Shown here: positions 38,301-50,800 of the stretch, one piece after another
How the letters are laid out: each line of letters begins with the position of its first letter
Numbering within the stretch: position 1 is the stretch's first letter
Origin: Lates calcarifer
Lineage: Eukaryota; Chordata; Actinopteri; Centropomidae
Length of the DNA: 64,000 nt
NCBI RefSeq assembly: GCF_001640805.2
Contig: NC_066850.1
Coordinates: 1,135,149 to 1,199,148, forward strand
Direction: 5' to 3'
The notes under the pieces: model-generated
What the model saw: the letters and a program-made list of their open reading frames with translations, nothing else
Told to the model about the DNA's origin: nothing
Databases searched by the model: none
Position numbers and translations under genes: made by a program

Positions 38301-39169
38301 GCTGTCTCTCCACTCTAGTCTGTAATAATGTCTTATCCTTCTTCCCTACAGGTGTCTGTTTTTCACTGTTTTCTTTCTTTCTCTCGGCACCTTTCGTCGT
38401 TCTCTCTGTTTACATTAAAAATTCTTAAGGTGTGACAGAAGCAGCGGTGGAGAAGCGCAACATGTGAATTCATTATTTAAAAAAAAAAAAAGTGTCGAAC
38501 ATCTGCACAGCAACAAAAAAATCTTTAATTCAGTGCCCGATCTGTACATGCATTCACCAAAAACTGGACTGGAGGACCATGGGCTAAAGGTTGTGAGGGG
38601 CTCAGATTTCTTTTAGGAAGTGAAAATTGCTTTAAGAAATGATCAGTGACTTTCCTATGGGCCTACCTTAGCTTTCTCTCCATGCCTCTACCTCAGAGAT
38701 AAAAACACACACAACCAATTTTAGCCCCGAAAGCCAATTACAGAGGCACGAACTCTAGTCAACAGAAAACCTCTTGGAGCAATTAGATATTTATTAACCG
38801 CCCCCAGGTCTCAAAAGACGAAACATACCTGCACATATATTTAGATTAATGCACACACAGAGACAGTGTTGGTATCAACCAAAACTATACACTCTGTTTC
38901 ACAGCAAAACATCTCTTTCAAAAACATCCTTGACTCACATGACAATATACTGATCATAAAGCAGCAGCTGGAGACTGGCGACATGCTGCACAGCTGCAGG
39001 TGGTGTGAAAAAACTCCCACAACTTCCTTGGGCTCTGAGGAAGCCAACACCTATAGGGAGATAAAAATTTCTGCTTCTAAAACTCCCACCCTAATTGTCA
39101 GTTTCAGTGTATTCCAGCGGTGAAAACATTTACACAGCAGTGGTCTTAACCCACTCCTGCAGTATGTTC

Positions 39170-39560
39170 ATTTCACCCGCCGCTGGATTCCACTGAAACT
39201 GACACAAATTCGAGCTGACGACAGCCGCTGTTTCCTGTCGAGGAGCAAACTTTTCGCAGCCACCTTTCGAGTCTGCGGCGGGCGAGTGTGTGATACTCAA
39301 AAAGATGGAGTATGACTTGAAAGCCAGCAGTGTGGAATCACTCAGTAATTATGCAGATTTTCACAGCCAAGGAGGAAAACACACATCAAATACATTTGAA
39401 GATGCCGTCGTGCGTTTGACATTAAGTGGCTTCATTTCAAGTGTTGATCGCATATTCTAAGCAATCAAAAGCATAATCTAATCTCATTATCGGCATCTCG
39501 ACAAAAGCACAATCTTAGAAATAATCCACACTTGTACCTAATTAATTATTCACTGCAATG
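39170..39560. promoter_or_regulatory. candidate conserved non-coding element
   Basis: A complex stretch free of simple repeats, with retained CpGs at its start and a homeodomain-type core cctaattaattattc near its end. It ends about 120 bp before the Tc1-like relic. Constraint is a guess from texture; no alignment was possible. Confidence 0.25.
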
Positions 39561-39683
39561 CCATTTGATGGATGTTTTCAGATTCTCTTTTGCTGCGGCA
39601 TGAAGCAGCCCCAGTGGAAATGAAACCCCCAAACACAGCAGGTTTTACCACCTAAGGAAAGGTGCAGTACCATAACCATTAAC

Positions 39684-39926
39684 ACACACTGATCAGCCAC
39701 AACGGTGCGGTGCAAGCATTGTTCCTCTGGGGGAGGCCCCTGCCACTGGGGAGTGCTGTTGTCATGAAGGGACGTCCTTGGTCTACGGCAATGACATGTA
39801 TCAAAGTAACATCCAGACAAATGCCAGGACGCACGGTTTCCCAGGAGAACAATGGATCGTAACGAGACGATCAATGTTATTTACTTCACCTGTCAGTGGT
39901 TTTAATGCTGTGGCTGCTCAGTGTAT
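39684..39926 (-). mobile_element. internally deleted Tc1/mariner-type DNA transposon relic
   Basis: The left end reads cactgatcagccacaac and the right end gtggctgctcagtgta, preceded by cacctgtcagtggtttta. These are the terminal sequences of a well-known fish Tc1-like family, in inverted orientation and flanked by TA-like bases. Between them, on the minus strand, a stretch at about 39710-39850 resembles the 3' part of the transposase gene (ctgggaaacc...gtcctggcat...ggatgttactttga; ccaaggacgt...). Most of the transposase, including its DNA-binding half, is missing and the remaining reading frame is broken. The roughly 240 bp copy cannot encode an enzyme; it could be mobilised only if an active relative recognised its diverged ends. 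The family call rests on recognition of the ends and has not been searched. Confidence 0.8.
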
Positions 39927-40100
39927 AGGTACTGTGCACGTACAACACAAAAGTATTTACAGTGTCACTCCACAGCAGCTGAAGAGAGGGCATGTCATGT
40001 TATTAAATATTAGAAAAGTGAAAATGTTTCAATGATGGTGAAAAAATAAAGTCAAGTTTGAGTGACAGAAAGGTCTAACACTCAGTGGCAGCTGTTGGCC

Positions 40101-40103
<3 letters not shown>

Positions 40104-40142
<39 letters not shown>
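40104..40142 (+). repeat. (TG)19 microsatellite
   Basis: Pure TG run, about 90 nt before the 25 bp direct repeat. Confidence 0.96.
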
Positions 40143-40144
<2 letters not shown>

Positions 40145-40230
40145 AGTACAAAGTGCATAGCATGAAGCCAGGAAAACTGGCGGTTCGGCTCGGTGCACCA
40201 CAGACAGCCTGCAGGTACAGGACTGGTGTT

Positions 40231-40299
40231 ACAACTGTTTATGTAGCCTGTCAAATCAAATGTCCTGCGGTGGCACAACTGTTTATGTAGCCTGTCAAA
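40231..40299 (+). repeat. 25 bp direct repeat, two exact copies, 44 bp apart
   Basis: The 25-mer beginning acaactgtttatgtagcctg occurs at 40231-40255 and, identically, at 40275-40299. A 19 bp spacer separates the copies. It may be a short tandem duplication whose spacer diverged, or an insertion footprint. Confidence 0.95.
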
Positions 40300-43200
40300 A
40301 CTGGAGAACCGTGGAATCACATTCACCTCGAAATAAAGACTGAGACCTCCATGTGACCCTACACATCACCCTGAGGGGACTGACATCTCTCTGTTGTATA
40401 AATAAACACCTCCCTGCTACCTGATGATTTCTTTTATCTGCGACGCTCCATGACCATCTATCTGTGTTTTACCTGCCTCAACTGCCCGCTTCTCTGAGAC
40501 TAAAAGTGCAGGCGACAACAGAGAGCAACAGGCCGGGGGCAGAGAAATATCTGTGTGGCTGCTTTCTGTTCAAAACTCAAACAAACTCAGCTGATAATGA
40601 GTCTGGTTACTATCTTGTTTGGTGCTTTCACACAAAACAGGGGCCATGTTTGTAACAAGTAACCAATCATATGCAACATGGACAGATGTGGAGCAGCCTC
40701 TTTGAGAAGAGATGAGACTTTATCGATCGATTTGAAGAAATGAGGCCACTGCAGTGTAAGAGAAAGATACCAGAACATAACCAAACGAGTAGCATTAAAA
40801 GTGAAAATAATTCTGTTATAATGGAGGGTGTGTGGCAGCAGAATGTCATTCAAATACAAAGGATAAACCATGAGAAAGAAACTACCTCAAAAAGAATAAT
40901 TACACCAGAAACATGAGCAAGAGAGCAGAGGAGGCAGCAATGTCAGTTTGCCACTGCCAAGGACAGACAGAGCTGCTGGAGGAAAAAGTGCAGAGAGCAT
41001 TGTGTAAAAAATATAAGTAAACAGTTTTATCGCCGCCCCGTCACGAAGCCACAGTGGGCATACTTCTCTCTAATGCATTACTGTCGTCACACTGAGGCTG
41101 TGAAATGATGTTCTATTCACAAAGGTGTGCGTCACGCTTCCCTACGGCGGCTTTGTTGTGGCATAGGGGACATCTACCGCTCTCTGGAATATCTGAAAGA
41201 ATTTCAGTGCATTTAATATGTAACTGTACATTTTATTTATTTCTATCTCCTTTATTACCCTACTGTCTTTATTATCCATTTCATTTATTACTCTAACATA
41301 TATTCTGCCTGTGTTTTATATCTTACATTTGTCTTATACTGTGACGTTTTCTTAAATAAAAGCCTGGATGATGACTGAGGTGCCTGAAGCTATGTACACC
41401 TACTTTCTGTGGTAGCACAGTGTTGTAACTTTCAGAATCATGGAACAAATCACTTACATCAGCCACACTCTGAATTAACCTGCACTTGGTAAACACTTCT
41501 ATGAATTCTCTTACATTACCTTAACTCAAGATTTTAGCTGACGCAATGGGAAAACACACAGCGGAGGTGTACGACAAGCCTCAAAACACCTGCACACGTT
41601 GCTTTAAATATTTTATGACATTCGCTCCCAGGATGAGCATACTCTCGCTGCCATACTTCATCTATTTCCTCTGTCTGCTTGATGCATCTGGGTTCTCCAG
41701 ACAATAAGCTGTCTCTCTGTTTGCAGTGTCATCTGGCAACGCATTTTAAAAGCCAATTAAACACATACAAGTACACCTAGCAGGTAGATTACCTTGATAT
41801 GTCATGAAACTTGCTAGTGTCAAGAGGAGAAGAAAACTAATGTCGCTATGACAACTCTCCAGAGGATTACATCCTTTGCTTGAAGGTACATAAACCATCA
41901 GTGTCTTGCAGTTTGATTAAACCTTCAAACTAGACTTTATGGTTCCTACTTTATCTTCTATCTGTGCCCAGCAGCCGTACGCCCACATCAGAGCCTTGGG
42001 TTGTAATGCTGTTGTTGGTGTGAATGTGCCCTAACAATGGAGAGAGTAACTCTGTTCTGCGTGAGGCCACAAAATGGTGAATTTAATGTTTCTTCCTCCG
42101 TCTTTACTCATGCATTTTTAATGACGACGTTACATCCAGGGTTTTATCCCATTTGGTTTAAAACTTCTGCTGCAGGCTGCTCTGTATGCATACTGTATCT
42201 GACACTTGCTGTCATCACTGTGGTGCATTCAAAGTGCAGTGGGAAACTCCAGCTTCCAAGACTTGATAGTATCCTGATGAAAAACATGTGAAGGCTACCA
42301 AAGTTATCTCAAAATTCTGAGTGTTGTCATACCTATATATCATTGAAATATATGAAATCACGCCATGTGTTTGTTTTTGGGTCGTTTGATTTCTACTTTT
42401 TATTCATGACTTTCAAATTAAATCTGCGTTTCCACTGATAACATGTACATAATGCCTACAATACCTCTCTGTCGACCCCATCAGGATATTTATAGGTTGT
42501 GTGACGTGTCGATGTTATGACTTCACACAGCCCGGCATACCTGCTGACCCGTGGAGACACACCAGCATTTTAATAAAGTGTGTGCCCTGGCACTTGACCC
42601 TCCAGCACCCTGAAGGTCTATTGCACTGTCTCTGGTTCAGCGTTACACCGCTGGCACAAGTTAGGGCAGCAAATTTTATGAGGGTCATCGAGGTTGAGAG
42701 AGCAGGAGACAGTGAGGTTGAGAGAAGAGAAAATCACTGCGATAAAGTGAGACAGGGAGTTTAAAAAAGAGAGACATCTGAGTGGGTTGTGAGGAATGAG
42801 CAACAAAGAGCTGTGAAAACTCCAGCAATGAGAGCACTAAAGGAGACTCCAGTATGAACACAGCTAGATGGGCACTGCCAGCATTATATGATGTTAGGTT
42901 TTCTCATTGCTGACGGGAACAGAAGGTCTGCACTGATACCATTTTTAGGCCGGTTCACACCTGTAGTGTACCAGACAGAGGGAGGATGGCAAAGATGAGT
43001 CATTACACTCCTCTGGGATCGTAAAAAGATTTTGAGCAGATCAGACTGCTCTAAATCTAAGGACATCTTGTTGTTAAGCTGAAAACCCCTCTGTTGAATT
43101 CACATCTCAGCTGTCTCGAAACTAAAAATCCCTCTTTAGCAATTGCTGCTTCCCCTGTCTCCTCTGTGTTTGGAATAAATTCAATAAGTGATATCAATCA

Positions 43201-44508
43201 GGGATAATTGCTTTTACTAAGATTCATCTCTTGAGCGTACTTAAAGTGTCCACAATGTTCAGTTGATTGAGTATATCATAGAGCATGTCCAACCACAGGC
43301 AGTTAAAGTGTAAATCAGTGAGGAAAGGTTGCACTGCTGTAGATCAATAGGACAAAGTTAATCTTGCTGTCAGTCAAGGACAAAGCTAATTCCACTGCAA
43401 GTCTACAGTGAACGGCTAATTTCTGTAAGACAGAGGGAAAGGACTCATTCTGTTGGCCATCCATAGCTCAGCACTAGTTTCATGCGATGTAAGAGAGATA
43501 ATGTTTTCCCAAATAGAAGTAACCTGAAGCTTTAATTCACCATTTGCTAGTGACTGTAGGTTACAGTAGTAACAGAGCATGACTTCAAAGACCAAGGAGG
43601 CATCATTAACCAAGTTAAAAAGTCAGCCAGAGACAGTGTTTTAAACCGACTCATGGAGCAAACATTAGCTTAAATACCTAAAATATAAAATAAAATCAGC
43701 TCGTGACAGATCAGTCACAGTCATTTCAGCTGACAGAATCAATGGAAACGAGAGCTCTGCTTTCTGTCTGAAATCAGAGACCCACTGTTTTAAAAATGAC
43801 TATATGTATATATTCACATCATTGTGTTGGGTGAGAACTAAAAGCTTGACAGGCCACAGTAACTAAGGGAAGCAGGGCTTAGCTAGTGGTCAAATGGAAA
43901 ACACTGTTGCACCACTGACAATGAAAACGAAGCAGGTTTAAATAGCAAGCTAATTTTCAATTGACGTTAGTGGTTCAGAACTAATTAATTAGAAACTCTG
44001 CATGGAGAGTGATTCTATTTTTTTATGTAAATGGAACACTTAAGTTTAGTTCTAAGTCGGTGCCAATTTAGGTCAATGAGAAAATACTTCTTTTTCTCAG
44101 TAAAAGGAAATATACTTGGTCCATTAGAGGTCAATGAGACAAGCCTGGTGTGTTCAGACATGTCGGGAAGTCTGGAAACAAACTTCATTGTTTGTGGAGT
44201 GTTCAACATATTACTGAAATTGAATTTCATTGGTATTCACCTGGAAGGGGAACATTACCATCCTTGCTCCATTTATAGTCAGACTAGCACCTGCAATTGA
44301 CTGCAGGGCTAGTCTGCCTCCACTGCTTATAAAACTGAGAGACAGTGAGGAGAATAGGGGCCTGATGAGATTCCTATTTCCTCCCCACACTGCTCATCTT
44401 TCTCACTCTACATCTGTCTTTTGCGTACTGATTTCTGTTCCTCTATCTTCCACTCGTGTCTGTTTCTCTTTTTCAGGTTGTGCAGGTGTAGGTTTAGTAA
44501 GACAAAAT

Positions 44509-44509
<1 letters not shown>

Positions 44510-44542
<33 letters not shown>
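44510..44542 (+). repeat. (CAG)11 trinucleotide repeat; (CTG)11 in the grm8 transcript
   Basis: Eleven uninterrupted CAG units lie on the plus strand, inside the 47 kb intron. Read on the gene strand it is (CTG)11. It lies inside an open plus-strand frame of about 170 codons, but as poly-Ala without other coding signs, so I treat it as a simple repeat. Confidence 0.97.
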
Positions 44543-44544
<2 letters not shown>

Positions 44545-47500
44545 CACAGGAGCATCAGCAGGAAAAACCACAGGTGTTTGAAACCTGAACGCCTACCTCA
44601 TCCCACTGCTCCTGGTAATAGATCAGACCAACTCCGTTTGCATGCCAGGGCTTCTCTGGTGATTAATTGGGCCTCGGTGTGGGGGTGGGGGCTGTGGACC
44701 ATGTGCTCATTGTACTGCACATTCAAGTCAGGTTTGTTGTATTTATGATTAGATGAAACTCGGAGGATCACTTCAGGGGAACTGGGTCATTACAACAGAG
44801 AAGAATGTAGCACGTTTGATAGTTTGAAGTTTGATATTCTGGAGTCTGCTACTTAAATGGAACTATTGGGTTTTTGTGCACTTTTCCTGCACAGACACAC
44901 AAGAATAAGGGCGTAATATGTATGACTGGAGGACACACAAGGCAATATCACTCTAGAAACCTGCTCCTATTTATGCACACAATTGAACTTTCAGAATAAG
45001 TCGTCTGAGGCGGTGAATCGTGGAAAATATTCAATGAATTCCTACTTTAAATAAAAGTTAAAGAACATAATGTAATGAACACCTGGCTCTGACCTTGCTG
45101 CATAAATGACACTGAAATCACTCACTCCATGAAGGGCTCCATCTCTTAGATATATATGGTACAACTCTGTTAGACTACCATTCATCGTTATGAATTTTCA
45201 AAAGCTTTAGAAATAATAGCCCTGGTTTGTTCATTATGAAAAAAGAGAGAAAACTCGACACTGACAGCCGTCTGTGTGAGCCTGCCGAACAGTAATATAC
45301 TGGAGCGGGATAATGATCCTGCGCTTTACATCCCTATGGCTTCCAGTCAGAGTGATTATCTAGTTGTCTGTGCCTGGCAGTTGGACAGACAGCTGCACTA
45401 CCAATTAAACTCATTCAAAAGCAGGCAGTTTAATTAGTTGAAGGATAGTTGTTGAAGAGGCTCACTCTGAAACATCCATTGTGAAAAACAATAATTACCT
45501 ACAGTAGTGCTAATTACTCAATATTTCTCTGATTCCGTCCTGTTAAATCATGATATTTTGTAAACCTAGAATCTCCACATTAATATCTCATTTCTTGCCT
45601 CAGCAGTGCACACTGATATTCAGAATTACATCCATACCAGATATACCAGAGGATGTTTTATTTTGAAAAAGCCAGCCAAAGCTTCACTCCAACGTCCACA
45701 GTTTACAATCCCTCCCCTGCAACCTGCTAGCAGCCTTCCTCCCTGCTTGAGCGGACACATGCACACACACTGGGAAATAACACGTCGCGGGGCGGCGTGG
45801 AACACGCGTACACACACAGGCACGCATGCAAACTAACACAGACGCGCACACACACACACCCACGAGTGTAGCCACATGAAGACATATGGTCATTCCCACC
45901 ATAGGGGAGGAAGTATAATACAATAAGCCAGAAAAGCTTTGGCAGGGTCTGCATGTTATTCATGTGTGTGTGTGTGTTAGTGCTCAGTGTGGTGTTTCTG
46001 AAATCATCGACCCTTCCATTCCATGAGGAGGCCATTTTGCCTTTTCGCCTCAGTGAACCTATGACTGCAAACCAGTGAAACAGACAGAGTGAAAGGGAAG
46101 TGGGGAGAAGGAGGGGAGGGTAAACAGAGGAAACGAGGAGAGGAGAGCTGCTGCAGAGACCCAGGTGTGTATAACATGCAGCACAGGAGAAAGCCACATA
46201 GAAGATATGGGGGTATGACAGCCTGTGTGTGTGTGTAGGCAGGTGTAAGTGTGTGTAATTTGCCTAAGCCTCTGGATTTGTCTCTTCAGAGCGACTCCGA
46301 GGGAACACAAGGCTTAAGGCCATCACACTGCGGGGATTTATTACACACATGCGGTACATGCACACATACAGGCCTGCGCTCACACCTAATGACATATACG
46401 TACAGAGGGAGGAATGACACAGTAACAAAGAAACACACACATAATAGGAGATAAAGCCATCAGCAGGGTGAGCTTACAGGATCTCATGACATCGCAGTTT
46501 GCTAAAGGGGCTATTTGTGAGTTTTCTCTGGAGCTGAACGTGGTTTCTTTCTGGCACTGGGTGGTGGTGAGTTTGCCAAGAGACTCAGCCATCATTGCAT
46601 TTACAGTGACTAGTATATGCCCTCTGAGCAGCACTGCTTCTGAGGGGCAGGCTGGATGTGAAGTGAGTTCATATCAGGAATTGATGAGACAAATGGGCTG
46701 AGCTGCTTCACATGCTAACTTCTGTAGGAAAGAGAACTCAGTACAACACACAACTGGAGACTGCTCATGATGAGTAAAGGAATTACGTTTGAACTTGTAA
46801 CATTTCTTCTAGACTGGTAAGTAAACAGCTGTTTAATGTTGGTTAAAGCACTGAGCTTACGTTGTTAAAAACTTCTCCTCTGTGTTGCCAGTTTTTTCCC
46901 TGCTTCAATAAAAACGCTACGAAAAAATCCTCCAAATTTTACCCTTAAGTCAAGTGTCACTTATTTCCTAGACGCTGCAGTCCCCCCCATCTGCTTCTGT
47001 GGGCGATTTTGCTTTTTCAATTAAAGAACTTCATGAAAAAGATATGCCCCTGTTACTCTCGAGATCTGCCAGAAAAGTATCTGCAAGTATGCTCTCATGA
47101 TCTCAAGAGTTTAGAATCTGCAATTAAACATCTGGTGGGAAATAGCAAATTAGCAAAAGAGTGAATTTTAAATTGAGCACACAAAAAAATGAGGATTGGG
47201 CATATAAAACTTATTTCAGGCTTACTAATCTGTGCTGGTAAACTCGCCTCAATTACCCCCTAAAATAGTGTTGTGCTTACTTTCTACTTTCTGACATGTT
47301 TCAGCTGGCTTTATCACTCTTACTCCTACTTTACTTCTACGCACGCTCTCCTTCACTCTGTCCTAAAGTTGATGAGTAGGACAAGGGGATGACTTTGTGT
47401 GTGTGAGAGTGTGCATGTGTGTGTCTGACAGCGCCTCGGGGAATGCAGACTTTGAGCGGATTAATATGATCTAAATATAAACACTGCTAATCAGGACATC

Positions 47501-50500
47501 AAAAAAGGGACAGGGAGACATAGATATATACACATTCAGACGATCTTTCATGTGTGGCAAACACACACACACACTCACTCTTTTCATCTGCACAAATATG
47601 CATGACCACAGTGTTTCCTTGCATCTGTCTCATTTTGTCATTTTCATCTTTTTCATCTTGCGGGCTCAGAAAAACAAATCTGAGTAGGAAAAAATTCAAG
47701 GGTTTCAAAACAAGCATGGCATCCATATCCCGTGGTTTCTAACGCGATTACGAGTTCAAAATGGAACACAAACTGCAAACTGAGCCTGTATAAACTGTAG
47801 GTGTGAGAGAAAACTTGGTTTCAGCATCTTGATTTGACACCAAAACACAAAATCCTCAATTGTGAAAGGTAATCAGCATAATCTACAGTGCTGCTCTCAG
47901 ACACACAGCCAGAGTTCAAGATGCAAACACACACACACACATGTAAATTGCTTGTGGTGCTCCACAGAAGAGGGTTAATAATGTGACCTGCTGAGATGAG
48001 ATCTCATCATCTCTCATAATAGGCTACCAACACATCATTAGATTAAGATGCATGCATTGAGGTGTGTGTATAGAGAAGGAGGGAGAGATCAAGAGACAGT
48101 TGGACCGGCTGCAGACTTCCTGCAGGAGAGAGAAACGACGACTCACTTGGGTGAGACAAACAAAAAGTAGGACTGCAGAGAGACAAAGCCATATATTTCT
48201 CTCCTTCATTGAAAGCTTCCTGGCGCTCTGCTATGCTGTAAGAACAGCCGGAGGCATGTGCCTTGTGAGTCCGGCATCGACCACCGTAAACAAACACACG
48301 CACGCACACACACTTGGAGGTAACACAAGCAGCAAAACACTGCTTGTTGAGCAGCACATTTCCTTGTATTTTCTACCTCATGAATTCAGAGCAGGGTCGG
48401 AGTCTCCTGGAGGAACAGGTGCAGGCCATTTTTTTGTTTTCCATACTAGTTTTCTATGCTTGTGAGGACTTAAACAACTGCAGATGCTGGGCATACTCCA
48501 ACATAACCAAAAAGCTTTTAATTCTAATTTAAATATTCCCCCAAATCTAATAAAAAAACTTGCACTGACCAAAGTGTGTTTTCCCCAGGGGTCTAACATT
48601 CAAACTGGGCATGTTGCACTCACACACACAGAGTGCCAGCGTGATTCTGTGTGTGGGAAGTAAAATGAGAAAAAAACAAACAAAAAAACCTCCCTGGGAG
48701 CAAAGAGGAAAACCAAATCTGACATCATAAACTTTCTCCTCCGCAAACAGGAACTCCACCCTGTCTCTGCTTCCCTGCCTGCATTCCTCCACCTCACCGT
48801 CTCTGCTGCCATAGCAACACAGCGGCCAAATCCCACAAAACACATTCAAGTAATGAATTCAACCAAACGACTAAATAAATAATTTGTGAGGAATAGATTT
48901 TTTTTTAAAAATCAATGCGTGAGTAATGCTCACCTCTTTCATTTTAACTAGATATTTTACTGGATGTCTGTCTGTGTTTAGGTACTTTGGTTGCCCATCT
49001 GTTCAATAAATAAAACCTGATGTATACCAGCAAATAAATTTGTCAACAGTTTAAAAGAGAGTCCTGCTCAGTATCCACTACCATACAGTATCTTGTATTT
49101 GTGCATACAATTACATAGAAAAGCACATAAAATATTAATTAAAATTAAATCAAAATCTCACATCAAAGGACAGCAATTCTGTATGTAGAAATTCACACAT
49201 ATATCAGAAATGAAAAGTTCAATACAGAAAGAATTAGAGGAAAGAGCAAGTTTGGACAGTGGGAAAACTGTAATGCCCACATCCTCTCTCAACATACAGA
49301 ACAAGCTGGTCACAAAGTTCTTCACTTTATCCTCTACAGTAACACAGGTGCTGAAAGGCAGAGCAAATAAATGCAACCGCATGCACCGGTGCTTCTGCTG
49401 TTTTTGCCTCATCTCCCAGCAAACAGGTGGTAAATAAGCCTGAACTTTCCTCCACTGGCTGCTGAAATTTAACTCCCCGATTCAGGAAAAGGTCTAAATC
49501 CTTGTTATCAAAATCACCATGGCAACAAGGCAGCAGTTGATTTTGACTGACGTCTCAGGAGGCTGACCAAACGGTTCGTTGGCAGACCAGAGCATCAGCA
49601 CCTTCACAATTTAATGTTCATTTTTAACTAAATAAACTTTTTTGAGTCAGCAAATTATGTGTACAGACATTTTATTCTGCAATTCAATAGAGTGTTTCCC
49701 TGCCACGCTCCACTCCTACTGCTGCATCTGCTTTAGCCTCGCTAAGCTAAGCTAGTGGTTCAAACAGCGGCATACCATCGTGTTTGGATGTAATATCTGG
49801 GTATTAAATTGGCTGTCAGGCTGTGAGTTCAAATGTGTTCTCTGAATCTGTGAAGGAAGAGTGTGTAACCTAAAACTGAGTTAAAAACATTTTTAGCCCC
49901 TTCACTTTTCAACACATAAGGTGTGTGTCTCACAGGATTCTGAGCAGACTATTTCTTTAAATCACTTGAAGCTACAGGATGCCAGTGTTTGTTTACCATT
50001 TGTCTCCCAGGTTTGGCATCCAGCATGTAAGTCCCAGATGTTTGGAACTTCCCACCAGCTTGTGAACACAATCAGAGTAAGTGAATGGACCATTTTAATT
50101 GGGAACGTGTTGCCAGGAAATAAATTGAGTCCAAGTTTTACTTCCTGTCAGCTGTTAACAAATGCTGCAACCTGGACCCATTTATAATGTTAATGACTGA
50201 AAGTGTATCTGTCGCATTGCTCTCTCTTTTATATAGTTATTTCATATTCAGGCCATTTCTTGACGCTCGTCTTCCCTCACTTAGTTTTGGAGGGTGTGAA
50301 GGTTTAACATGATGAAGAAAGGTCTGAAATATTTATGCTAACCTCTACTTCACCTCCATTTGAATGGTGACACTTTCATGACCTGTAATGTTTAAATGAT
50401 AATGCTGAATGAAACAGGAGGGTTAATGTGCATCTGTGTGACACAAAAAAACACAAGTCATGAGTGTATGCTTACATTTGGAGATGCTGTGCACTTTTAA

Positions 50501-50635
50501 GTGAAAAAAGCTATAAATATAGTCCTCTCTTCTTCTTCATGGCCTTCAGTCTTCTTTTTCATCTCTTTGTGTTCTCTCCAGAGCGACAAGTAGGAAACTC
50601 TCCAAGAACAACGACAACGGACTCTCCTCAGTGGT

Positions 50636-50800
50636 CACTACAACCTCTTTAGGATCACTAGAACCTTCTAAAACCTCTACCAACCCTTCCAAACAATACC
50701 TGGAGCAACCTGGAGGAAATCAAGAACCTTCCCATCCACCACTAAAACATCTGTAACAATCCTAAGAACCTCTTCAATCACCACTAGAACCTCGTAAAGA
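50636..50800 (+). repeat. degenerate short repeat rich in 'agaacct'
   Basis: Phrases such as actagaaccttctaaaacctc, caagaaccttcc, taagaacctcttc and actagaacctcgt recur, suggesting a decayed minisatellite. Confidence 0.6.

Noticed and set aside
44230..44748. 172-codon open frame with a poly-Ala run
   Set aside because: The Ala run is the CAG microsatellite read in one frame. The rest has no recognisable motif and lies antisense in a grm8 intron.
49735..49765. gctaagctaagcta phrase resembling the repeat at 12.45 kb
   Set aside because: Only the short phrase matches. The flanks do not follow the repeat, so I did not annotate it as a copy.
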